DNA from: Myxococcota bacterium
GTDB lineage: Bacteria; Myxococcota_A; UBA9160; JAFDET01
DNA length: 39,589 nt
Direction of reading: 5' to 3'
Assembly (NCBI GenBank): GCA_028278065.1
Contig: JANQFA010000005.1
Coordinates: forward strand, 1 to 39,589
Below the pieces are notes generated by a model. It did not search any database. It was not told the DNA's origin and worked only from the letters and a program-made list of their open reading frames with translations. Shown in pieces: positions 32,701 through 39,589 of this stretch. A program made the position numbers and the translations under genes. Every line of letters begins with the position of its first letter. Position 1 is the stretch's first letter.

Positions 32701-34371
32701 ATGCCCACCGGACTCGACGCCGAAACCCTCGAAGTCGTGCTCGACTCCCTGCGCGACTTCGCCAAGCAGAACCTCCAGCCCGAGGTTCTGCTCGACTTCG
32801 ACGCGCGGGATGAGATGCCGATCGAGATCGTCCGCGAGATGTGCGGTCCCGAGCTCGGCATTCAGCTTCTCTTCATCCCGGAGGCCTACGGGGGGCTCGG
32901 TGGAGGCGCGTTCGACACCTACCGCTGCTGCGAAGAGCTGGCTCGCGTCGACGTGGGGGTGGCCACGGGCCTCCTCGCGACCTTCCTGGGAAGCGATCCG
33001 ATCCGGGTCGGCGGAAGCGAAGAACAGCGCAGTCGCTGGCTCGGCCGGATCGCCGAGGAGGGCATTCTGATGGCCTACGGGGCGACGGAGCCGGAGGCGG
33101 GCAGCGACCTCGCCGCCCTGCGCACCACGGCGACGCCGGTCCTGGACGGCGATCAGGTGGTCGCCTACCGGCTCAACGGTCGCAAGCAGTGGATCAGCAA
33201 CGGGGGCCAGGCGGAGGTCGCCACGATTCTCGCCAATGCTCCGGGCGGCGCGAGCTGGTTCGTCATCGAAGCCGGCACGGATGGCTTCGGCCACGAGCGA
33301 CCGGAGGACAAGCACGGCATCCGCCTCAGCAACACGGCGGCCCTCACCCTGGACGACGCCGAGGTTCCGGCCGAGAACCTGGTGGGCGGCGTCGAGGGCC
33401 AGGGGCTGCAGCAGGCGCTGGCGGTCTTCGGCTACACCCGGCTGATGGTGGCGGCGTTCGGGCTGGGCGCCGGCTGGGACGCCCTCGACCGCGCCATCGA
33501 GTACTCCACCGAGCGCATCCAGGCGGGCGCGCCGCTCTCCGAGAAGCAGGCGTATACGCACAAGCTGATCGTGCCCCACGCCGTCCGACTCGAGACCGGT
33601 CGCGCCTACATCGAGCAGACCGCCACCGCGCTCGACGCGCTCGAGACGCCCGAGGGCGCCTTCATCACCGAGGGCGCGATCGCCAAGTACCTGGCCACCG
33701 AGGCCGGCAATGCGGCCGCCGATGCGGCGATCCAGGCGCTGGGCGGCTACGGGTACACCCGCGAGTACATGGTCGAGAAGATCAAGCGGGACGTGCGCAT
33801 CACGACGATCTACGAGGGCACCTCCGAGATCATGGAGATGAGCGTCGGACGCGACCGCTGGCAGCTGCACCTGAAGACCCGGGGGCAGCACTACCGCGAC
33901 CAGGCGGACTCGCTGGACGCGCTCCACGCCGAGCGCTCCGACGTCGGTGCCGCGTGCGCGGCCCTGGCCTCGCGCGCCCTGGCCGAGGTGTTCGAGCGCG
34001 CGCGGATCGGGCGTCTCACGCGAAGCCAGCACGTGCTCTTCCGGCTGGGCGAGCTGGCCGCGCGCGCCGAGGGGGCGGCGGCCTTCTGCCGGCGGGCGGC
34101 GGCAGCGGACGCGCTCCCCGAGAAGGCGGACCGTCGCTTCTCCGCTGCGGAGCTCGCCGCGATGTCGAGGATCTCGGCCAGGGAGGCAGCGCTGACGGTG
34201 GTCGACGGCGGCATGCGCTGGGTCGCGGGCAGCGGAGCGATCGCCCCCCAGGACGCGGCCGGCTTCGCCACGGCGCTCGGCCTCGCGGCCGTCCAGGAGG
34301 CACAGCGGGGCTTCCTGGACGACATGGATCTGGTTGCGGACGCCCTGTACGGGCGCAGAGGGAATGAATGA
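32701..34371 (+). CDS. acyl-CoA dehydrogenase
   Basis: The 556-residue flavoenzyme should introduce the alpha,beta double bond of an acyl-thioester. Markers are AYGATEPEAGSDLAALRT, with the flavin/substrate loop, RKQWISNGG, ALGGYGYTREY, and the catalytic base Glu 372 in TIYEGTSEI. About 150 extra C-terminal residues follow the standard 380-400-residue core, a helical extension as in VLCAD-like bacterial enzymes. The ATG at 32701 has no good ribosome site. Its stop overlaps the start of the giant synthase gene (ATGA), so the two products are made together. It could process the acyl chain made by that synthase or supply an unsaturated starter; both are inference. Confidence 0.92.
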   Translation: MPTGLDAETLEVVLDSLRDFAKQNLQPEVLLDFDARDEMPIEIVREMCGPELGIQLLFIPEAYGGLGGGAFDTYRCCEELARVDVGVATGLLATFLGSDPIRVGGSEEQRSRWLGRIAEEGILMAYGATEPEAGSDLAALRTTATPVLDGDQVVAYRLNGRKQWISNGGQAEVATILANAPGGASWFVIEAGTDGFGHERPEDKHGIRLSNTAALTLDDAEVPAENLVGGVEGQGLQQALAVFGYTRLMVAAFGLGAGWDALDRAIEYSTERIQAGAPLSEKQAYTHKLIVPHAVRLETGRAYIEQTATALDALETPEGAFITEGAIAKYLATEAGNAAADAAIQALGGYGYTREYMVEKIKRDVRITTIYEGTSEIMEMSVGRDRWQLHLKTRGQHYRDQADSLDALHAERSDVGAACAALASRALAEVFERARIGRLTRSQHVLFRLGELAARAEGAAAFCRRAAAADALPEKADRRFSAAELAAMSRISAREAALTVVDGGMRWVAGSGAIAPQDAAGFATALGLAAVQEAQRGFLDDMDLVADALYGRRGNE

Positions 34372-37300
34372 TGAACGACTCGGCGGACCGCGCCCTGGCC
34401 ATCGTCGGAGTGAGCGGGATCCTCCCCGACGCGCCGGACGTGCAGACCTTCTGGTCGAACGTGAAGGAGGGTCGCTACTCGATCGGCGACATCCCGCCGG
34501 AGCGCTGGGACCCCGATCTGTACTACGACCCGGACCCGTCGGTGCCCGGCAAGACCTACTCGCGGATCGGCGGCTTCGTGCGCGACTGGGAGTGGGCGCC
34601 CATGGAGTGGCGTCTACCCATTCCGCCCAAGGTGGCCGACGCGATGGACGAGGCACAGCGCTGGTCGGTCGCCTGCGCTCGCTCGCTCCTGATCGACTAC
34701 GGCCATCCGGAGCGCCCGCTCGACTTCGAGCGCACGGCCGTGGTGGTGGGCACCGCGATGGCGGGCGACCTCCACTACTGGACGGCGCTGCCCGTCTTCT
34801 TCCCGGAGTACGCCCGGGCGCTCGCCGAGGCTCCGTCCTTCGCCGCGCTGGGAGACGACGTGCGCCAGGCGATCCGCGCCGAGATGGGCGAGCGGGTCGC
34901 GGCGCGCTTCCCCGCGATCAGCGAGGACAGCATGCCCGGCGAGCTGGCCAACTGCATCGCCGGCCGCATCGCCAACCTCTTCGACTTCCACGGTCCGAAC
35001 TTCACCTGCGACGCAGCCTGCGCCTCCGCCCTGGCGGCGATCGATGCAGCCCGGGAGGGACTCATCACCGGCGAGTACGACGCCGCCATCGTGGGCGGTG
35101 TGGATCGCAACATGGGTCCGGCGCCCTTCGTGAAGTTCTGCAAGATCGGGGCGCTCTCGGCCACCGGGACGCGTCCCTACGCGGACGGGGCCGACGGCTT
35201 CGTGATGGGGGAGGGCGCGGCCTTCTTCCTGCTGAAGCGCCTGGCGGACGCCGAGGCCGCCGGGGACCGGATCTACGCCGTGCTGCGCGGCGTGGGTGGC
35301 GCCAGCGACGGGCGCGGCAAGGGAATCACGGCGCCGAACCCGGCGGGACAGCGCCTGGCCGTCGAGCGGGCCTGGGAGGACGCCGGACTCTCGCCGGCCA
35401 CGGTCGGGCTGCTGGAGGGCCATGGTACCTCGACGCGTGTAGGGGACGTGGTGGAGGTGCAGGCGCTCACCGAGGTGCTGTCGGGCGCGGGTGCCTCCGC
35501 GGCGACCATCCCCCTGGGCTCCGTCAAGTCGAACATCGGCCATCTGAAGGGAGCCGCTGGCGGTGCGGGCCTCCTCAAGGTGGTCGGCGCCATCCACGAG
35601 AAGGTGCTCCTGCCGAGCGTGAACTTCGAGCGGCCGAATCCCAACATCGACTTCGCGTCATCCCCGCTCTACGTGAACACGGAGCTGAAGCCGTGGGACG
35701 CCCCGCCGGACGGGGTGCGACGGGCGGCCGTCAGCGCCTTCGGCTTCGGTGGCACCAACTACCATGCGGTGCTCGAGGAGCACGTTCCCGGGCGGCTCAC
35801 CGCGCGCCGGGGCGGGGTCCAGGTGCCGGCGGACGCGCCGGTGCCCGCGGGCGGCATCGAGCTCCGGGCACCGCTGCGCGGCGCGGCCGTGCTGGGGGCA
35901 GCGGACGAGGCCGGCCTGCTCTCGGCGCTCGAGTCCCTCGTCGCCGATGCGGAGGCCGGACGGACCCCGCGCGTCGCGGCACCCGGCGCCGACACGCTGC
36001 GCGCCCCGCTGCGCCTGGCCATCGACCACGCCGACGCAGCCGAGCTGGCCAGCAAGGGGACGCGGGCTCTGCGCGCGCTCCAGGCCCCTGCCGAGACGCG
36101 GCCGGCGATGGTGCGTGCGCTCCGCGCCCAGGGGGTTCACCTCGGGCGGGGCGCGCCCGGCAAGGTGGCCTTCCTCTACACCGGACAGGGCTCCCAGTAC
36201 GCGAACATGCTGCGCGGGCTGCGCGAGAGCGAGCCGGTGGTGCGGGACACCTTCGAGGAGGCGGATCGCGTGCTCGAGGCGCTCATCGGGCGGCCCCTGA
36301 GCGAGATCCTCTTCGTCGATCCCGACGATGCCGACGCGGTCAAGGCGGCCGAGGCGGAGCTGCGCAAGACCGAGATCACGCAGCCAGCGGTGCTGACCGT
36401 GGACGCGGCCCTGACCCGGCTGCTCGCCGAGTACGGGATCGTGCCCGACCTGGTGATGGGCCACAGCCTGGGCGAGTACGGTGCCCTGGTGGCGGCCGGC
36501 GCGCTTCCCTTCGCGGACGCCCTCGAGGCGGTGAGTGCGCGGGGGCGCGAGATGGCCAGCCTCACCGTCGAGGACAACGGCCTGATGGCGGCCGTCTTCG
36601 CTCCGATGGAGCGCGTCGAGGCGCTCCTCGCAGAGGTGCCGGGCAACGTGGTGGTGGCCAACATCAACAGCACCTCCCAGGCGGTGATCGGCGGCGCGAC
36701 CGAGGCCGTGGAGCAGGCCATGGAGGCGCTGCGCGGCGACGGCCACGACGTCGTACAGATCCCCGTCAGCCACGCATTCCACACCTCGATCGTCTCGCCG
36801 GCGAGCGAGCCGCTGAAGCGCACCCTCGAGCGGCTGTCCCTGGCGCCTCCGAGCATCCCGATCGTGGGCAACGTGCACGGCGAGCTCTATCCCATGGGGC
36901 CGGGCGTGGTTCCGGAGATGATCGACCTGCTCGGACGTCAGGTGGCCTCGCCGGTGCAGTTCGTGAAGGGACTGGGAACCCTCTACGAGCTCGGCGCGCG
37001 GGTCTTCGTCGAGGTGGGTCCCAAGCGTGCCCTGCACGGCTTCGTCGAGGACGTGCTCGGCGGGCGCGACGACGTGCTCGCCCTCTTCACCAACCATCCC
37101 AAGACCGGCGACTCGCCGAGCTTCAACCAGGCGCTCTGCGGCCTCTGGGCCTCCGGCGTCGGAGTCGGGGAGGTGCGGCCGGAGATGGTCGCACCCGCAC
37201 CCGCACCCGCACCCGCACCGAGCAGCGCAGCGCCGGCTCCGGCTTCGAGGCCGGAGCCGGCGGCCGCGCCCGTGGCGTCGCTGGCGGCCGCGCCCGTGGC

Positions 37301-39589
37301 GGCGCCCGCGGCCGGCGAGTCTGCCGGGCGCTACGGCGAGCTGGGGCGACTCTTCGCGGAGTTCCTGGAGCGCGGCGCGGCCCTGATGGGGCAGGAGCCG
37401 ACACACGCCCGGCGAGAGGCGCCCGTGGTGACCGGTGCAGCCCTGGGGCTTCCCGGCGGCGAGCGCATCTTCGACGAGCACAACGTGCAGCGGATCCTGG
37501 ACGGCGAGCAGGAGATCGACCTCATCCCCACCCGCTTCCGCCACGCGATGATCGACAAGAACATCACCCGCCTGGTGAAGAGCGGTGGCGAGCCCCACTT
37601 CGAGGCCATCCAGGACTCCTCCGAGGTGATCAAGCTGGCGGCTCGCGCGGGGGCCCTCGACCTGGAGCAGGAGTTCGGCGTGCCGGCGGAGCGGGTGGCC
37701 GCCTTCGACATCGCCACCCAGATGGCCATCGGTGCCGGAATCGAGGCGCTGCGCGACGCCGGAATTCCGCTGGTGATGAACTATCGCGATACCAGCACGG
37801 GGGGGAAGCTCCCCGACCGCTGGATGCTCCCCGAGCCGCTGCGCGACGAGACCGGGGTGATCTTCGCGGCCGCCTTCCCGGGCTACGACGCCTTCGCTGG
37901 GGAGCTGGCCCGCTATCACGCCGATCACGGTCGCGAGACCGAGATCGGCATCCTGCGCGATCTCCTCGGACGCGCCCGCGAGGACGGCAACGGCGGGGTG
38001 ATGGCCGACGAGATCGAGCGCCGCCTGCACGAGCTGGAGGTGGAGCACGAGGAGAACGCATACCAGTTCGACCGGCGCTTCCTCTTCCGCGTTCTCTCGA
38101 TGGGGCACTCCCAGTTCGCCGAGTACGTGGGCGCGCGGGGCCCGAACACCCACATCAACTCGGCATGCGCCAGCACCACCCAGGCCTTCGCCCTGGCCGA
38201 GGACTGGATCGCGGCCGGCCGCTGCCGTCGCGTGGTCATCGTGGCCGCGGACGACGCGACCAGCGAGAACATGCTGGAGTGGGTCGGCGCGGGCTTCCTG
38301 GCAACCGGCGCGGCCGCGACCGACGACGTGGTCGAGGAGGCGGCGCTTCCGTTCGATCGGCGCCGTCACGGGATGATCCTCGGAATGGGCGCGGCGGGCG
38401 TGGTGGTGGAGGCGCGGGCCTGCGCGGACGAGCGGGGCCTGCGCCCGATCTGCGAGGTGCTCAGCACCGTCACGGCGAACAGCGCCTTCCACGGAACCCG
38501 ACTGGACGTGTCGCACATCGCCGGAGTGATGGAGCAGCTGGTGTCCCGGGCCGAGCAGCGCCACGGACTGGACCGCCGCGACATCGCGCGCGAGCTCCTC
38601 TTCGTGTCGCACGAGACCTACACCCCCGCGCGGGGCGGGAGCGCTTCGGCGGAGGTGGAGGCCCTGCGCCGGGTCTTCGGCGCTGCGTCGGAGACCCTCG
38701 TGGTCGCCAACACGAAGGGCCTCACGGGCCATCCCATGGGAGTGGGCATCGAGGACGCGGTCGCGGTGAAGGCCCTGGAGACGGGGACGGTTCCGCCGGT
38801 GCCGAACTACCAGGAGCCCGACCCCGAGCTCGGCACCCTGCACCTGTCGCGTGGAGGGCGCTATCCGATCCGCTACGCACTGCGCCTCGGAGCGGGCTTC
38901 GGCTCGCAGATCAGCATGTCGCTGCTGCGCTGGTGCCCCAGCCCCGACGGAGCGCGTCCGGCGGCGGACGCGCTCGGCTACGAGGGGCGTATCGACGACC
39001 CCACGCGCTTCGCGGCCTGGCTGGCCGCGGTGAGCGGCCTGCCGCAGCCCCAGCTGGAGGTGGTCGCGCGCACCCTGCGCGTGCGCGACGACGCCATCCC
39101 GGTGCGGCCGACGGCGCCTGCGCCGGTCGCGGCGGCTCCCAGCCTGGAGCCCACGGCACCGGTCGCGGCGGCTCCCAGCCTGGAGCCCACGGCCCCGGTC
39201 GCGCCGCTGCAGCCGCCTGCGCCGCTCGCGGCGCCGGAGCCGGCCGCGCCCGCCGCGGCGCCGCCGCCGGCCGCCGGAGACGACGAGGCTGCCGTGCGCG
39301 AGCGTGTGCTGGCCATCGTGGCGGAGAAGACGGGCTACCCCGTCGACATGCTGGAGCCGGACCTGGATCTGGAGGCGGATCTCGGGATCGACACGGTGAA
39401 GCTGGCGGAGACGTTCGCCGCGATCCGCGAAGAGTGGGACATCCCGCGCGACGAGAACCTGAAGCTGCGTGACTACCCGACGCTGGGGCACGCGGTGCGC
39501 TTCGTGCAGGAGCGGCGTCCCGACGCACCGGCGGCCCCGGCCGCCGCCTCGTCACCGTCGGCCGCCGCGGCCGGCTCGGCGGCCGGGGC
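34368..39589 (+). CDS. large type I polyketide/fatty-acid synthase-like protein (KS-AT-KS-ACP...), 5' part
   Basis: About 1740 residues are visible and the frame is open at the window end. The first ketosynthase (about 8-455) has Cys 218 in CDAACASA, His 352 in EGHGTST and His 392 in SNIGHLKG. The acyltransferase (about 595-905) has Ser 700 in GHSLGEY and FLYTGQGSQYANM. An Ala/Pro linker with a hexamer repeat follows. The second, divergent ketosynthase (about 1020-1525) has Cys 1267 in INSACASTT, His 1415 in SHETYTP and His 1455 in GLTGHPMG, with a helical insert near 1190-1235. A second Ala/Pro linker leads to a carrier-protein domain at about 1640-1710 whose DLGIDTVKLAE has Thr 1676 at the phosphopantetheine Ser position. 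ATG 34368 overlaps the dehydrogenase stop; ATG 34371 is equally possible. The order recalls PUFA-synthase-like proteins, but the product is unknown. Confidence 0.88.
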   Translation, partial: MMNDSADRALAIVGVSGILPDAPDVQTFWSNVKEGRYSIGDIPPERWDPDLYYDPDPSVPGKTYSRIGGFVRDWEWAPMEWRLPIPPKVADAMDEAQRWSVACARSLLIDYGHPERPLDFERTAVVVGTAMAGDLHYWTALPVFFPEYARALAEAPSFAALGDDVRQAIRAEMGERVAARFPAISEDSMPGELANCIAGRIANLFDFHGPNFTCDAACASALAAIDAAREGLITGEYDAAIVGGVDRNMGPAPFVKFCKIGALSATGTRPYADGADGFVMGEGAAFFLLKRLADAEAAGDRIYAVLRGVGGASDGRGKGITAPNPAGQRLAVERAWEDAGLSPATVGLLEGHGTSTRVGDVVEVQALTEVLSGAGASAATIPLGSVKSNIGHLKGAAGGAGLLKVVGAIHEKVLLPSVNFERPNPNIDFASSPLYVNTELKPWDAPPDGVRRAAVSAFGFGGTNYHAVLEEHVPGRLTARRGGVQVPADAPVPAGGIELRAPLRGAAVLGAADEAGLLSALESLVADAEAGRTPRVAAPGADTLRAPLRLAIDHADAAELASKGTRALRALQAPAETRPAMVRALRAQGVHLGRGAPGKVAFLYTGQGSQYANMLRGLRESEPVVRDTFEEADRVLEALIGRPLSEILFVDPDDADAVKAAEAELRKTEITQPAVLTVDAALTRLLAEYGIVPDLVMGHSLGEYGALVAAGALPFADALEAVSARGREMASLTVEDNGLMAAVFAPMERVEALLAEVPGNVVVANINSTSQAVIGGATEAVEQAMEALRGDGHDVVQIPVSHAFHTSIVSPASEPLKRTLERLSLAPPSIPIVGNVHGELYPMGPGVVPEMIDLLGRQVASPVQFVKGLGTLYELGARVFVEVGPKRALHGFVEDVLGGRDDVLALFTNHPKTGDSPSFNQALCGLWASGVGVGEVRPEMVAPAPAPAPAPSSAAPAPASRPEPAAAPVASLAAAPVAAPAAGESAGRYGELGRLFAEFLERGAALMGQEPTHARREAPVVTGAALGLPGGERIFDEHNVQRILDGEQEIDLIPTRFRHAMIDKNITRLVKSGGEPHFEAIQDSSEVIKLAARAGALDLEQEFGVPAERVAAFDIATQMAIGAGIEALRDAGIPLVMNYRDTSTGGKLPDRWMLPEPLRDETGVIFAAAFPGYDAFAGELARYHADHGRETEIGILRDLLGRAREDGNGGVMADEIERRLHELEVEHEENAYQFDRRFLFRVLSMGHSQFAEYVGARGPNTHINSACASTTQAFALAEDWIAAGRCRRVVIVAADDATSENMLEWVGAGFLATGAAATDDVVEEAALPFDRRRHGMILGMGAAGVVVEARACADERGLRPICEVLSTVTANSAFHGTRLDVSHIAGVMEQLVSRAEQRHGLDRRDIARELLFVSHETYTPARGGSASAEVEALRRVFGAASETLVVANTKGLTGHPMGVGIEDAVAVKALETGTVPPVPNYQEPDPELGTLHLSRGGRYPIRYALRLGAGFGSQISMSLLRWCPSPDGARPAADALGYEGRIDDPTRFAAWLAAVSGLPQPQLEVVARTLRVRDDAIPVRPTAPAPVAAAPSLEPTAPVAAAPSLEPTAPVAPLQPPAPLAAPEPAAPAAAPPPAAGDDEAAVRERVLAIVAEKTGYPVDMLEPDLDLEADLGIDTVKLAETFAAIREEWDIPRDENLKLRDYPTLGHAVRFVQERRPDAPAAPAAASSPSAAAAGSAAG
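37191..37219 (+). repeat. GCACCC hexamer microsatellite in the synthase linker
   Basis: Almost five tandem copies of GCACCC encode an Ala-Pro run in the linker between the acyltransferase and the second ketosynthase. Copy changes keep the frame and would only alter linker length. Confidence 0.9.
39123..39203 (+). repeat. 36-bp tandem repeat in the synthase linker before the carrier domain
   Basis: Units begin at 39123 and 39159, with a partial third from 39195. Each full unit encodes PVAAAPSLEPTA, and the two differ by one base at the end. The unit is a multiple of three, so the frame is kept. It lies in the Ala/Pro linker between the second ketosynthase and the carrier domain. Confidence 0.9.

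Noticed and set aside
37191-37219. Phase-variable microsatellite
   Set aside because: The unit is six bases, so copy changes keep the frame and cannot switch the gene on or off.
34334-39472. A 1712-codon plus-strand frame through the megasynthase
   Set aside because: It is a shifted reading of the same bases; the KS, AT and ACP motifs all read in the frame that starts at 34368.
35658-39491. A 1277-codon minus-strand frame opposite the synthase
   Set aside because: No motif, composition typical of antisense reading of a GC-rich gene, and no ribosome site.

Overview
The window is high-GC, Gram-negative-looking bacterial DNA. Codon third positions are mostly G or C, GTG starts are common, there is an outer-membrane beta-barrel end and a lipoprotein signal, and genes are tightly packed. 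The gene set (DUF1302-like barrel, wax-ester synthase/DGAT, Rnf complex with a very long PFOR, large KS/AT/KS synthase, ArsM) suits a deltaproteobacterial-type lineage such as Myxococcota, Desulfobacterota or Binatota. That assignment is inference. I see no tRNA, rRNA, insertion sequence, phage gene or CRISPR array.

Layout. 1-4513 (+): 3' end of a DUF1302-like outer-membrane protein, an N,N-dimethylformamidase-beta-like protein, glutamate dehydrogenase and a HAD acid-phosphatase lipoprotein. 4510-5856 (-): an AarF/UbiB-type kinase. 5972-7375 (+): a WS/DGAT acyltransferase. 7469-10425 (-): a circularly permuted ATP-grasp, an alpha-E protein and a truncated haemoglobin. 10582-13258 (+): a SAM methyltransferase, an amidohydrolase behind a good sigma70-type promoter, a 35-residue membrane peptide and a DUF3365 haem protein. 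13275-17261: an arsenic island in which a CoA-disulfide-reductase/rhodanese flavoprotein (-) is divergent from arsR (+) and a single gene that joins a TauD/TfdA Fe(II)/2-oxoglutarate oxygenase to an arsenite methyltransferase. 17414-20131 (+): pyruvate phosphate dikinase, followed by short tandem repeats and a perfect hairpin. 20327-21025 (-): a Crp/Fnr regulator.

21119-32402 (-) is one long electron-transfer operon: rnfB, a 1643-residue pyruvate:ferredoxin oxidoreductase, rnfC, rnfD, rnfG, rnfE, rnfA, a small cysteine-bearing membrane protein and a plant-type ferredoxin-NADP reductase. It appears to link pyruvate oxidation, ferredoxin, the ion-pumping Rnf complex (NAD) and NADPH in one transcript. 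Between rnfC and rnfD, a 35-bp tandem repeat makes a chain of three 12-codon ORFs, each joined to the next by an ATGA stop/start overlap.

32701-39589 (+): an acyl-CoA dehydrogenase is ATGA-coupled to a very large KS-AT-KS-ACP synthase that runs off the window. Its leader holds two dyads with the same half-site, 31 bp apart, and its carrier domain has Thr where the phosphopantetheine Ser is expected.

The best candidates for something undescribed are the oxygenase-ArsM fusion under ArsR control, the PFOR placed inside the rnf operon with a candidate small maturation factor, and the micro-ORF relay between rnfC and rnfD.
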